DNA of 64,000 nucleotides from Mercenaria mercenaria (GCF_021730395.1 NC_069362.1:39140501-39204500); one strand, 5' to 3'; positions 33,641-46,658 are shown, counted from the first letter of the stretch. The notes: generated by a model from the letters alone, not told the origin. Translations and numbers: made by a program.

Positions 33641-36410
33641 ACATATGCCACCATATAAAATATGCCCTCAAAAATAAACAAAAACTTACTACAGCCCCTA
33701 AAAATCAATTCTCGTTGACAAAATGTCATTTCTAGCCATGACAGAGGAGTACAAAATACATCTATTTGTAAAATTACAGGAGCTGCATATTATACTTAAA
33801 CAGAATATTCAATAAGAATGATTTACAGTTTAAAGTGTATATCAATCGTTGCTTTTTAGAATAAGCCTCACTGCGAATATTCAAAAATTTTAAAAGATTC
33901 CTTAGGCAATATGTCATTGCTATAAATTATTCATAAATATCAATAATAAAGTTAAACATCAGAAGCAGAATGAAAAACTTAGGTTCTAACTACTTTGCTG
34001 ATTCTTGGTACAACAGAAAATAGGAAATACATCTAGTCAGGATAAACATATTTTCAAACGAAAAGGTAGCAACACAGAGTGATCTAATCCACTACACATG
34101 CCATGTTATCCATGTATTGTCGTTTCAACTTTTTTACCGGTTGCATACAATCAAAGTATATGTGATAGTGTTTAGGCTTGCGAACTTGTTCGCTAGACTA
34201 TTATTGCCACAAATAGAAAGTCACAAAGACTGCTGAGACTAGCTGACAACACAAAATGCGCAGTTCAAATAGTTCCATGCTGTATATCAATTTTACCATG
34301 AATTTGTTTAAAGATTGTTAAACTTGCCTATTTCAATAAAGCTATTTTTTTCGATCATTTTATAATCATGTTTTCTTTTAAAGGATACATATTTGAAAGT
34401 AAAAACAGATCTTTATAAAGGCGTTGCTAATTACATATTCAAACTTACTACGTGTTTCACTCACTTTTGTACAGACTGTTACATTATGCATGCAAACAAG
34501 TTTATTTAGTCCGTTTTAAACACCGGGTTCTACCTGGCTGATACAGCGGTAGTAAAGCGGTTAAGCATGTTTAGAGAGTAGGCTGGGCTTATCTGACAGA
34601 TGATGGGTGATAACATTGAAACTTTATCTCTAGTAAACAGAACCATGTGTGCTTTTGTATAAAGAGGAACACTAGATATTCAACCACAATTAAAAAGACA
34701 GTATCTGGCAGTGTATCTACAAATATTTTCCATTGTTGGAATATTAATAATTTATATGACTAGAGGAATTGTATCAGTAACAGAGCAATCGTACACAGGA
34801 ATAAGCATTTCATGCAATAAATATATATAATGCGGAAATAGTTTAGCTTACTTACATAATTCTTTGAAACATATTCCATAGAATTGTTGAATCTCTCAGA
34901 ATTATAGCAATGTCAGTATGTATATTACATAATGAATGTAAAGATTAAACATCAAATTTCACAAATTGTTAAGTAGTCTTGTAAACTGTGTATTTTAGTT
35001 TGAAAATTTGTTTTTACATTTACATCTCCTGGAAATTCATTGTTGAAACTACTGGCCCTGTTATCCATATTTTATATACATGTTAACACTAACAAACTGG
35101 ACTAAAATATACACCTGGTGACTAAATATCCTGGCAATGTTTACGTTCAGCAGAATACCCCATTTTATAATGTCGGTACATCAGAGTTGATTACTCTGAC
35201 CAGAATTACTAATTTCAATACATCAAAAATACTGACCTGGTCATAAGAGCAATATATTTTTTACTGTTGCAGTTCCAAACTATATAGTTACTATTCATTT
35301 GTTTGAAGAAGGTCAATATGGAAGCTAGTCAAATAACCTACTAGCCTAACATTTTTGTACAGTGGGTCAACCCAATGTTTTGGGAACTAGATATAAATCA
35401 CTTCTATCTAAAGCTTTCAAGTGGTTTACACAAATATGTTTAGCTAATTAACTGTAACGTGTGCAATGCAAAGATGCAGGGAATCGAAGCTAAGGGATTT
35501 CTCTTGATAATTGAATGGAACAAATGTAGAACATGTGAACAATTCATCATTGTGATATCTAACCAAAGAGGTAAAAAAACTTCTTTGAACTAACACAGAA
35601 GTACTGCGCTCAACTATCATATACGGAGTAAATCTAGATTGTTTTTAGAAAAAGCAGAAGATTTTATTTCTTTTTTTTTCATCTAAATGCTGGATGGAGT
35701 TTTTTTTATCTCCCGTCATCTGTCAGATCAAGATATTACTCATGTAAACTTCCCTATTCTGTTACTGGCTGCAAGGGAGGTCATAACCTTAATGCGGGCT
35801 GGCTTTAGCAAGTAGAGGTAAATTTGAATTTTCTAGCAGACAAACAACAGAACATTTTTTTCAGAAGAGCAGTAATTACTTGATAAATTTCATCAAAATC
35901 TTACACACTAAATTCAGTCATACTAGAGAAACATATGTTCCAAATTAAAAAAGAAAGTTCAATAAAAGTAGAGATATTTAGATTTCTGTTGTTCACAGCA
36001 CTTTGTCAAACTGACATGGTCTAAGCCTGTCTGCCTTTTATACTTTTACCTTGGTAAGCAGAAATAGTGCGTCAAGTTCTTACACAAACTAACGCACTTA
36101 AAATCTTGCAGTTAGACTCTTATCAACAACTTTATACCTATATAGCTTTTTACGAATCTAAGTTTTTTCAGCCTGATTAATGTTTATACATAATTTTGGG
36201 GATGGTATATCGAAGTTTAGATGTTGTGTTTGTTACTTATATATTTTCTCTGATATTATAAATGTCCCTAAACTTGTTCTTTTTTAAAAGTAAAATATCA
36301 TTATAAAAATCGCGAGTAAAAGCAGTGAGCTTCTTTCATACATATATTAACGTTGATTTAATCTACCAAATCGATGTCAAAATGTGCAATACCGTTATCA
36401 AAATTCAATA
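33641..36410. other. Long AT-rich intergenic stretch, nothing recognised
   Basis: About 2.8 kb with frequent stops in all frames and no repeat family that I can name. Confidence 0.5.
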
Positions 36411-36559
36411 GTAGAATAGAGAAAAGTAGGAACTTCACAGGTCGCTCAACACGACAAAAACGAAAATGTTGCAGGCTCGGTTTGATTGAGCCTGTTCATG
36501 GACGGTAGTGGAAATACATGCCACCGTCCACGCCCTCTAGCCCCGGGTTGAGCAGAACT

Positions 36560-36800
36560 CAACATTTACACATGCTAAAAGTACAAAAAGCAATTTAGAG
36601 ACATCCGCAGATGTATTCAAACGGCGGTGAACATGGAACTTTCAATGATAAACGTGTTGATGCGTGTAATTCCATGAAGAGCGGCGTTTGGTCCCCAGAT
36701 AAAATAAAGGGTTTGCACTAAACGAGAAAACAATGGGCAGAACTAAACAAACTGGAATTTAGGAAGAGGGTCTGAGGTTATGGAGCCTGCGTATCACAGG
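36560..36800. repeat. Left arm of inverted repeat pair
   Basis: Inverted complement of about 38540-38770. Shared pieces include CATGTGTAAATG, AATTTAGAGACATCCGCAG, CGAGAAAACAATG, GCAGAACTAAACAAACTGGA and TGAGGTTATGGAGCC. The arms are separated by about 1.7 kb. Confidence 0.75.
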
Positions 36801-36810
36801 AAGTCAATAG

Positions 36811-37680
36811 TTTATGCATAAACGGAGACTTAATTTGGCAACGTAGGGTAATTTTTGTCATATTCTTTACTTTTTCCTTCTTAGTTCTTCTGTTTCTAGT
36901 TATTGTTCTTTATAATACCTCATTTCTGTTAGCAATGTTCCTAACCAGTAGGAAGTCGTGTATTGCTTTGCAATACTTCTCTCGTTTGTACCCCTTACAA
37001 CTTACACATTGTAAGCAATTTCATTGTTCTTTGGACAGTTTCCTAAACATGTGATTGCTTCTCGGTATATTAACAGGATCTTTTTTTTCTACAAAAAGTA
37101 CTTATTTATATGCAAGTCTATATTAAAGACAATGTCTCAACTTGGTTTTAAGAGTTGACTTTGGAACAATGGTGGGGGCCAAGTATAAGGATACAAACGC
37201 AGCATAAAGGTTTAAATTTACTTTTAGTAATACACAAATCGAAGTACTGAAAGTACAGGAAGGCTTAGGTTTAGCTTTACTTAGATTACAAGACGGTGCC
37301 CGATTGTGTTCCTTTCGTTGTTCATTTTGTCTTTGTCGTCTATAAGTTTTACTTCATCTATATTTTGTCAGATTCCCAAGTGAGAGTTACGTTCTGTTTG
37401 TCTCACTAACTGTGTTATCCCCTATGCAGCAAACACTATTTATATTCTGTAATATCCTAACAATACCTTTCTCAAGTTAATTAAGATGATTACTCTCAAC
37501 AGTACCATATGCTCGCCTTAGTTTGATACTGAAAGCCCATGATATTTCAGATTTTGCAAACAGTTTTCCCACAGTGTATTGTGGTAGATAGCCCTTTTGT
37601 ACTTTCAGTACTTTGATTATATTCCGTAAGCATATGATGTATTTACCTATTGTGGAAGTCTTGTGATACATAGATTTTTG
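36811..37680. other. No gene recognised
   Basis: Loop between the inverted repeat arms (left part). AT-rich, no repeat or gene that I can support. Confidence 0.4.
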
Positions 37681-37699
37681 TTATATTTTGTGACATGCT

Positions 37700-38360
37700 C
37701 CATGTAACGCCTTAACCTTACTATGACAGCCAATATTTTTGTTTGAATGCAATGGTAAAATGTTCTTACATGCAGTGGAGAAGCGAAAGTATATTCAATA
37801 CAATTTTCATTGGGTGTATTGTTAGACGAAGTTATTTATGAAAGAGCAAGAACTGTCTAAAACAGATATATTCGATTATGTGAAACATTTCTATGAAAGC
37901 TTTATCATTTTTCTAAGTTGAAAAATGTGCATAAATTTGTAAACTGTGACAAAATATTTGAGGTCATCTCTTAACCCTAAAGATGTGTGTGGAGTTTGAA
38001 AACAATAAGTCTAGTCCCGCAAGAAAGGGACATGATTTTGATAAAATTAAACCTAGAGTTATGTAACATGCCCTGTTAGGTTACTACATGACACCTGCTT
38101 ACAGACAAAACTCGACTTGTGTGAAATTCGCAGTAATTACTTAGACACCTTATATGCAGAGCTTTTATGATACAGACGCCAACGCGACTGACACTATCAC
38201 CGATGAAAGGGTACAAAACTTTACAAAAGTCAAGCTAAAAATCCGTAATTCTGGATCACCTTTTCTTGTTCTTTCTTTAGCGCTTTTCAAAGTGAAAGAG
38301 TCCTGGTTTCAATTCTATTCGGTCAACGACATTAAAGCTGAAATAGTTTAGAATTATATA
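37700..38360. repeat. Segmental duplication block, copy B
   Basis: Matches about 15580-16690 of copy A in the same order, without the palindrome found there at 15621-15790. The shared end is AGCTGAAATAGTT at 16685 and 38338. Confidence 0.75.
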
Positions 38361-38539
38361 TTTCGATCTCTTCAGATCGTTCAACACGACATTTATGTTA
38401 TGTAAGTTTACTGTTTAATTTTTCAGCGTGAACATTTCGGGTTGGATGGTTCCAATACTCCGCTTTAATAGCTTTGGGTATGGTTAAATCACCCCAGGAT
38501 ATGTTGACTGCATTTAAATTTTGTATTTTGGCAGTTTCT

Positions 38540-38770
38540 GTGATATACGGGCTCCATAACCTCAGATCCCCTATCTAAATTCCAGTTTGTTTAGTTCTGC
38601 TCATTGTTTTCTCGTTTAGGACAAAGCTATTATTTTAACTGGGGGCCATATGCCGCTTTTCATGGAATTGCACTCTGTGTATCATTGAAGCTTCCTTGTA
38701 TGAATACAACTGCGGATGTCTCTAAATTATATCCTGGTACTTATAACATGTGTAAATGCTGAGTGGGAGT
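38540..38770. repeat. Right arm of inverted repeat pair
   Basis: See 36560-36800. For example CTCCATAACCTCAGA and CTGCGGATGTCTCTAAATT are complements of the left arm. Confidence 0.75.
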
Positions 38771-39004
38771 ATGAAACAACTGAATTATGGTAGATAGGTT
38801 TTAATGACATGGCCCAGTTCTGCATGTGGACATATATCAACAAAGAAGATAAACCCTTAATCTCATCGTTTAGTTCAGCAGCAAAAGGCTGTAAAGCAGA
38901 ATGTACTATGTTCGACTTCATAACGAGGAAAGTGTTTTCTGTCACGAATCGTAATAAAATCTGTAAGAATCTCCTTTGGTGTCATAGAAAGCAACCTAAC
39001 AAAA

Positions 39005-39420
39005 TTACCAGCAGACTCTGTTTGACTGAGTTTTCATGAGAGGTATTGAAATGTGCAACATCCCTTATGCGCCCTTAGCTCCGGCTTGAGCGGTTCATAC
39101 TGAATGGGCTCGATGATCCCAAAGAACCAGAAAATACAGTAACATTGTCTTCTTCTAAAGTAGACTTTATGACTGAAATCACTTGTCCGTGATCCCGGAC
39201 ATAATTTTCGAGAAGGGGCAAGAAAGATTGATATAATACATGTTATTTTATGCTACATGTTTATGTTCTAAGGTGGCTAAGTACTAATGTACCAAAATTG
39301 TAATCACTAAAATGGCTAATAATAGGCCCTCGAACCATCTTTTCTATATGAAAGCCTTTTAAGTTAAATGCTTTCAAGTTCCTATCAACTTACCTCTTTA
39401 TGTTCAAATATGGAAAACAA
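39005..39420 (+). repeat. Segmental duplication block with locus-dispersed repeat, copy B
   Basis: Matches 17172-17500: GCAGACTCTGTTTGACTGAG, CCCAAAGAACCAGAAAATAC, TTGTCCGTGATCCCGGACAT, then TTAAATGCTTTCAAGTTCCT. The order is kept between copies. Confidence 0.7.
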
Positions 39421-40049
39421 TATGTAACCCGAGACAAAAGTACATATTTTATAATAGAGTGACCTTACTTATCTTGCATTAAACAGTAACCAGATGCAAA
39501 TTTTAAGTAACATTATTTTTGTGATATGGATGACTTTCAAAATAATAGAGAAAAAGTTTGACATCGGGGTTGAAAATTCAAACATATTTTTTTTGTGTTA
39601 GTCACCTATTTATAGGATAGCAACTAATTCAAATTACAAAATTGTTGATAAAGACCAACCAGAAAATATTTCAACCTTGAGTTCGAAACTGCAGCGAATT
39701 TCCAGTAAGATGGATGATATATGCTTTAGTGTTTTATGACAAAAAATATGTATAACAATATTTTATTCTACATATATGATTAGTAACAGGTGTGTTTCGT
39801 TTGAGGCATATTTATTGAAATGTTCGTGGACAGTAATTTTTAAAATCACACATTTGCACAAATTTTACAAAAAAAAATAAAGAAAAAAAAAAATTACATG
39901 ACAAAGTATTTGCTGCATGGAAAATAATAAGCATATTATCATAAAACCTACTTTGTTTCCACTCTCTTACGTTTATAAACCACATGCATAATTTCAAGAA
40001 TGTCCAGTTGTCTTAAGCACTTCAGAAGCTATAAAATTGTTGTTTCAAC
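39421..40049. other. Non-coding flank of copy B
   Basis: 39455-39530 matches 19090-19180. After this the A and B copies part, and B holds about 4.5 kb of inserted elements before homology resumes near 44065. Confidence 0.5.
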
Positions 40050-41066
40050 TTTTTAATCCCCCGCCACAAGTGGTGGGAGTTATAGGAATGGTCTCCGTCC
40101 GTAACACTTTCGTGTCCGCTCCATATCTCCTAAACCCCTTGAAGGATTTTCATGAAACTTGGGTCAAATGATCACCTCATCAAGACGATGTGCAGAACCC
40201 ATAAGTCAGCCTTGTCGGCTCAAGGTCAAGGTTACAACTCAAGGTCAAAAGTTTGAGCCTTCCATTTTGTGTCCGCTCTATATCTCCTAAACCCCTTGAA
40301 GAAATTTAATAAAACTTGGGGGTCAAATGATCACCTCATCAAGACAATGTGCAGAAACCATGAGTCAGCCATGCCGGCTCAAGGTCAGGTTCACAACTTG
40401 GGGTGAAAGGTTTGAGCCTTCCATTTTGTGTCCGCTTTATATCTCCTAAACCCCTGGAAGGATTTTCATCAAACTTGGGTCAAATGATTACCTCATCAAG
40501 ATGATGTGCAGAACTTATGAGTCAGCCATGCCGGCTCAAAGTCAATGTCACAACTGAAGGTCAAAGGTTTTAGCCTTTCATTTCGTGTCCGCTCTATATC
40601 TCCTAAACCCCTTGAAGAAATTTTATAAAACTTTGATCAAATGATCACCTCATCAAAACGATGTGCAGAACTTATGAGTCAGCCATACCGGCTCAAGGTC
40701 AAGGTCACAACTTAGGATGAATGGTTTGAGCCTTCCATTTTGTGTCCACTCTGTATCTCCAAAACCCCTTGAAGGATGTTCATCAAACTTGGGTCATCAA
40801 GAACTCATGAGTCAGCCATGTCAACTCAAGGTAAAGGTCACAACTGAAGGTCAAAGGTTTGAGCTCTGTATCTCCTAAACCCCTTGAAGGATTTTCATGA
40901 AACTTGGGTCAAATGATCACCTCATCAAGACGTTGTGCAGAATTCATGAGTCAGCAATGTCAGTTCAAGGTCAAGGTCACAGCTATAGGTCAAAGGTTTA
41001 CCCTTGCACTATCCATAGCAGTAGCGGGGGTTTTAGCTATCTTTCAGACTGCCTTGTTACCTGGAA
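40050..41066 (-). mobile_element. Element with CCCCCGCC ends and minisatellite body, copy 2 (inverted)
   Basis: Same element as 27242-28463 in the opposite orientation, including the outer wording AGACTGCCTTGT (complement of ACAAGGCAGTCT). Six or seven diverged units carry CTCAAGGTCAAGGTCACAAC. The unit (GGAC)n tract is much shorter here than in copy 1. Confidence 0.85.
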
Positions 41067-41133
41067 TATTGCCCCCACCCACCTCGGGAAAGATGCAAAC
41101 AGAATTTTTAAATCGTCCAGTGCTTCCAGTTTA

Positions 41134-42309
41134 ACCCTTACGGAAATATTATAGTTTGCCGCGAACATTTATTGCGATCATGACGCGAATATCAGGCGAA
41201 CATGCCACGAACACTTTTGATACAATTGATGCAATGTTCGCGGGATGTTCATTTGGTGTTCACTTTTCACATGTAAATTAACTTCCCGCGAACAAGTAGC
41301 TGTGAGCTTATCGCGAACAAGTTGCTGCGATCATCCCGCGAACTAGTTGCTGTGATCATCCCGCAAACTAGTTGCTGCGAATTTGCCGCGAACTAGCTGA
41401 AAACCATGACTAACAAGCAAAACCTGCCTCGAAATTGCCCACGAAATAGCATGCACAGAAAAAGTGCAAAAACAAATAAATTAATAGGAATCAAAGATAT
41501 AAATTTATTGAATAAATCCATTGAGGCTGTAACAAATTCAAATTGTCAATGTCTGAACTTATTCAAATCATGATACTTGGTATATCTTGAATTTTAATGA
41601 TAAAATATGTATGAATTTTAACTGTTAGTTGTAATTTAAATAGCAGTGTCTCTGAGAATGTATTCATTTCATCCAAATATTTTCTTCACACTGCTTATAA
41701 GTCATATGTATGACTACAAATATGTCATAGTTTTACTTTTACATCTTAATTATCAAACTTATGAAGCTAAAATTGTCATTTTTATATTTCCTTTTAGATA
41801 ATCTGATTCAGCTCTGCAAAAGTTTAAGCACCTATTTCATTTTCAAAATTCCTCATATTTATTCTGACATATGAGTATAGATATTAATCATAAATTTTCT
41901 GACTTACCACAAATAAGAATATATTCTTATCGTCCTTTAATAATTACCATTCACATTTGAAAAATATCTGTAATGCATACGGATTTCCCTCTAAACATGT
42001 CCAAAATATCTGGTTGCAATTAACTTATCAAACTCATACTGAGACCTTACAGATAATGTTACAAATTAATTGATCTACAATTACCTGCTCTTATCAAAGC
42101 TCTTCATGAACAGTTTACCAGAAGATAACAATCTTCTAAGTTCTTCTCGCGATCATGCCGCGATCATTGGTCTTCCTGCGGATATCCCGCGAACTAGTAT
42201 CAAATCAATTACGGCTTAATCGCGGCTAGCAGCGAATATCCCGCGAATACTTCCTGCGAATAGGTATGTTCGCGGCATGTTCGCATCTTTTTGTCCATTT
42301 CGTAAGGGT
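41134..42309. mobile_element. Candidate non-autonomous element with ACCCTTACG ends and GCGAAC motifs
   Basis: The left end ACCCTTACGGAAAT and right end ATTTCGTAAGGGT are inverted complements with one gap. Both subterminal regions (to about 41400, and from about 42145) are dense in CCGCGAACTAGTTGCTG, GCGATCAT and related CG-rich motifs, while the middle is plain AT-rich sequence. No transposase is present. I could not find a convincing target duplication. Confidence 0.7.
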
Positions 42310-43250
42310 ACGCTAAATTTTTAAGTAATACCTTAATTTTGTTTACACATTGCTTATAATATAGAAATGCCAACACATATTACAGTAATGCCATGAGAAT
42401 TGATGAATGTCAAAAAGAGTACACCGGGGATATCACTTTTTGTTTGTCAATGTTTTACAGTCCTGTATTTATGAAGCTAACAGCTGCTTTCGTTTCCTAT
42501 GAAACTCTTTTTCCAAGAAAATATGTAAACCCCCTCCCCACAAAAGAAAACAACATTTTATTTACAGAATTAAAAATATGATACTTAACAATTGAAAATG
42601 TGCACAGGGGGCATTTTAGGGTCTATAGATATGCGCCAAGTTTCTGAGAAAGTGAATATATTAACCAAAATAGAACTAAGCTCTGTCTTCAAAACTGAAA
42701 GGTTGAAGGGCATAGAAAAATAAAAAGTAATATAGTTATGAAATTATAGTGTTGTGTTCAACATTTAAATTTAGAATTGAATTCGCGATTTTTTCGTGAA
42801 GTGGGTTCCATAACATTATGTGAAATATTTTTTTTTAATTTTAAATACGATGCAATTTACGAAGAAAAGGATATTGTGTAAAAAATAGTTTAAGGTACAA
42901 CAAAAAAAGCGATAACTAGAACTTAATTTGAAAAAACACCCCAACAAATATCACACTTTTTTGTGCGCACAGGGGACAAATTCAGCTATGTGAAAAAAAT
43001 ATATGTATAAATCTGCTTGAGTCCGTTAGCTGAAAGTTCACATATTTATTGACAGCATTGACTTGGGTATGGATTTTCCAAGCACACTCTCTACACATGA
43101 ACTGAATTAAAGTAAGTTGGTAGAAAAGAAAAAGAAAATCTTTATTTTGAAACAACCAGTATGTAAGAATGTTGTTGCACAAATCTAACATCATAAATAT
43201 TGCAATACAGGAAGCTAATGTTGCTATATTCAATTGAATTTCAATTCGAT
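42310..43250. other. No gene recognised
   Basis: AT-rich, no supported gene or repeat. Confidence 0.4.
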
Positions 43251-43254
43251 TATT

Positions 43255-44030
43255 CTAAAGTTTTCAAATAGTTGAGCGTTTGTAATCACCCTTTCGTCGG
43301 TGTCGGCGTCGGCGCCGGCGCCGGCGCCGGCGTTACAAAACTTTTTCATGTAAGCAAGTGTCTCAACAATTGCTAGGCCAAATGCTTTCAAACTTCACAC
43401 ATATCTTTGGCATTATTAGATAAGCTCCCAGGACAAGTTACATAAGTCAATATTTTAGTTTTTCAAAATTAGTCTTTTTAATTTAGAATATTAGTTAAAA
43501 GTTTTGCATGTAAGCAGGTATCTTAAAATCTGCTAGGCAGAATGCTTTCAAAGCTCATACATGTCTTTAGCATTATGAATGACCTCACGGGGTAAGTTAC
43601 ATAATTCAGGGTTTTCTTTTGTCAAATTATGCCCATTTTTAACTTAAAGACATTTTGGTTTAAGTTTTGCAAGTAAGCAAGTTTCTCAAAAACCGCTCTC
43701 GAATGCTTTCAAACTTTACACATGACTTTGGCATCATGAGATGACATGATGAGGCAAGTTACATAACTCTTGCTTTGTTTTGTAAAATTATGCCCAACGT
43801 TACATAGCAATTTTGTGGCAGCTTTGCATGTAAGCATGTTTCTCAGGAATAACTTGACCAAATGCTTTCAGATACTCCTCACGTCTTTAGCATCACGGGA
43901 TGACCTCACATGGCAAGTTTCATAATTCTGGTTTACATTTTAGCAAAATTACGCCCCTTTTCCAACTTAGAAAATTTTGCTAAAGCTTTTGTATGTAAGC
44001 TAGTATTAGATGGAAGGGCTTCAAATTTCT
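43255..44030. repeat. Bivalve-type repeat: GGCGCC tract then ~170-bp tandem units
   Basis: Opens with GTCGGCGTCGGCG and a (GGCGCC)n run at 43295-43335. Four to five diverged units follow, with GCATGTAAGCA-GT-TCTCA, AATGCTTTCAAACTT-ACACAT, TTTGGCATCATGAGATGACCT and CAAGTTACATAA. It lies within the insertion-rich part of copy B, upstream of transporter B. Confidence 0.8.
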
Positions 44031-44768
44031 TGTTATAATGTACTGCCTGTTTCAGTATGCGACCACATTCTCCCAGATAACAAAGACTTGCAGACATTAT
44101 TCCGAAAATAAAGCAGCTTCCGAAAGGTAAAAATAACATTTTTGATAGACATTTGAAAACAAAATACCGCCTGCGTTACGGGATAACATTTTCATGTAAA
44201 GTTTTCTCATTCAGTTGTCAAGATGCAATTAACTGCACTAAACGATGTAATTAACATTCAACTACATGTGCATTTATTGCTCTTTTGATTGAAAAAATGT
44301 AAGACAGCATGGAAGATATACCACAAAATGTTTAAGCCCTAAACACGATATATACATATACAGTCCAACTTGTTCAAGGGACCACGACCATTGAGATAAA
44401 TTTTAAGTCGGGAAAAAAGAAATTATGCTGTATCAAAACCGTTTGTATTAAGAGGCCACTTTTTGTCCTTCCATTTGCTGGTCTCATAATGCAGGTTGCA
44501 CTGTATATATAACGGCATAGTTAATTCTGTATGCACATTAAATGATCCACAATTTATCAAAAATATCCAGCAACTGTGTTTTTACTATAAGCCCACCCGT
44601 AAGAGCACAGGTATATATATTTTGAACTCTGTGTGAGCAAACATTTTCCGTAACAATTTGACAGGATAAAATATTTCCAGTTTCATTCACCAGATGATAC
44701 TACTGATAAAACAAAACCGCAATCTAACAAATCTGTACTTATATTCCAGTAAGGGAAAATCAAACACT

Positions 44769-46008
44769 ATGGCTGGCACTGCCGCAAGCATGCAAAGTGA
44801 AACCAAAGTCCGGAAGGTGAAGGCCCCTGACGGTGGAGGAGGCTGGATCGTTGTATTTGCTGTGCTCGCTTTTAATATCATTTTCGACGGATGCTGTTAC
44901 TCATTTGGAATCCTCTATATAAAAATTCTAGAAGAGTTTAATGAAACAAAAAGTAATACAGCATGGACAGGTTCCTTATTTTTCTCTACGCCATTATTAC
45001 TCGCACCAATAGCAGGGATAATAACAAGAAAAATCGGTTCTCGTTTGGCAACGATGTTGGGAGGACTGATTGCCACAGTTGGGTTTGCAATTGGATCACT
45101 ATCTAATTCCCTAGCCATGCTTATGGTATTCTATGGATTAGTAGGTGGCATTGGCATGTCATTGCCTTACTTTAACTCCATCAAGATTGTGACAGATTAT
45201 TTCGATAAAAGGCTCGCTCTTGCATCTGGAATTGCCGAGTGTGGTGCTGGACTCGGAACAATCATATTTGGTCCTTTAACAGAATACCTCGTTTCAACGT
45301 ATGAATGGAGGGGTGCTCTCTTTATTATAAGTGGGATAGTTTCAAATATTATTGTCTGTGGTGCTTTGTTTTGTCCGGTAAAACGAAATAAAAACAAAAC
45401 TTGCAATAAAAACTGTACTTCACATTATTTGCCATGTAGTTGCTGCTTCAAGTCACGATATTCAATGGATGTATCGGAACATTCAGTCTCGCATGTACCA
45501 GATGGTTGCGAAACCACACCAGAAACGGAAGTGCGATGTATATACGTATCTCAACTGAAAAACATACAATTTTTAATGTTTGCCATTTCAAATTTTGTCA
45601 TGTACTTTTGGAACCACATTCCTTACATTTTCATAGTTTCAAACGCTGTTGACATTGGGATAAGTTTGCAAAAGGCGTCATACTTTTTATCAATTATTGG
45701 ATTCGTCCATATGTTTGGTATTATTGGCTATGGCGTCCTTTGCAACCGGAAGTGCGTTAACCGTATGGTGGTTTATGGGATATCTAACGGTATGTGCGGT
45801 GTGTCTATTTTACTAGTTCCCGTATTTCAGGAATACGTTCCTTTTGCAATTTTGTCGGGGTGTTTTGGATTATTTTCAGCCGCCACGGAAGCATTGCTGT
45901 CATGTGTTTTGATTGATATTGTTGGGAAGAAAGCGTTTGACAATTTCTTTTGTGGGCTTATTCTCTTCACGGAAGGTGTCGCAGATCTGCTCGGGACACC
46001 ATTTGCCG
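44769..46008 (+). CDS. Monocarboxylate transporter-like gene B (SLC16), main coding exon, intact
   Basis: The best preserved of the three SLC16-like carriers. The chosen ATG matches gene A and has an A at -3; the frame is open for 25 codons further up, but that stretch contains a conserved TATTCCAG acceptor (44751-44758) and is probably 5' UTR or intron. Family signatures: APDGGGGWIVVF (before helix 1) and YFDKRLALASGIAECGAG (helix 5). The glycine-rich helix reads GGIGMS. A cysteine-rich cytoplasmic loop (CNKNCTS...PCSCCF) follows helix 6. The exon ends G|GTAGGT. Spliced to 46409-46551 it gives 460 aa, a usual length for the family. It should sit in a cell membrane and carry small organic acids or related solutes; substrate unknown. 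It shares its flanks with gene A, so the pair arose by segmental duplication. Confidence 0.93.
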
Positions 46009-46408
46009 GTAGGTGTTTTAAGTAAAATCAAATTTTGATACACCTAAAGTTAGAAACATTTTTTTAAAAGGGCTTTACTTTTCATTGGATATCTAGATTT
46101 TACACTCATGTAGAAATTATCTATGTGTAGAGAAAGAAATATTGACCAAATTAATCAATCTTCTTCGGAATAATTATCTAACATTTGTATTTTCAAAAGT
46201 AGATTGTATTACACGCTCGAACTATTTCAACATTTACATATATAGCTTATATTTTCTAATATTATGTGTCTCAAAAATTAGCAGCATTTTAACAGTTATG
46301 GTCCAAAAACGCTATGGGTTCCAACTGAGAATGTTCACAGGGATGAAATTAATTTATGAAGATACTGTGCATACATGGAAATAATTAATATTATATATAT
46401 ATTTTTAG

Positions 46409-46551
46409 GTTTCTTAGTTGACAATACGAGATCATACGACACTACATTTTACGTGGCAGGAGGTTGTGTTACAGCGACTGGTTTTTTATACTTGATACTT
46501 TCTAGAAACAGGACAGAACATACCGATTGTGAAGTAACAGTCCAATCTTAG
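46409..46551 (+). CDS. Transporter gene B, terminal coding exon
   Basis: Starts after ATATATATTTTTAG in phase 1 and gives GFLVDNTRSYDTTFYVAGGC..., the last helix and a tail ending CEVTVQS before TAG (46549-46551). The intron is only 400 bp (46009-46408) against 3519 bp in A and 1765 bp in C, and holds no recognised element. Exon lengths sum to 1383 nt, a multiple of three, supporting the splice model. Confidence 0.9.
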
Positions 46552-46658
46552 CATCGACCTTACAAGAGGCGGAACAGCGTCTAGAAACCGGACTGATTAT
46601 ACTTATTGTGAAGTAACAGTCCAGTCTTAGCATCGACCTTACAAGAGGCGGAACAGCG
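46501..46658 (+). repeat. 79-bp tandem duplication over the end of transporter B
   Basis: 46501-46579 and 46580-46658 are two units starting TCTAGAAAC and ending GAGGCGGAACAGCG. The first spans the last codons and the stop codon, so the second is a decaying copy of the coding end now in the 3' UTR. Confidence 0.92.

Noticed and set aside
44694-44768. Upstream in-frame ATG of transporter B as the true start
   Set aside because: The extension contains a TATTCCAG acceptor conserved with gene A, and the family start is the ATG at 44769.
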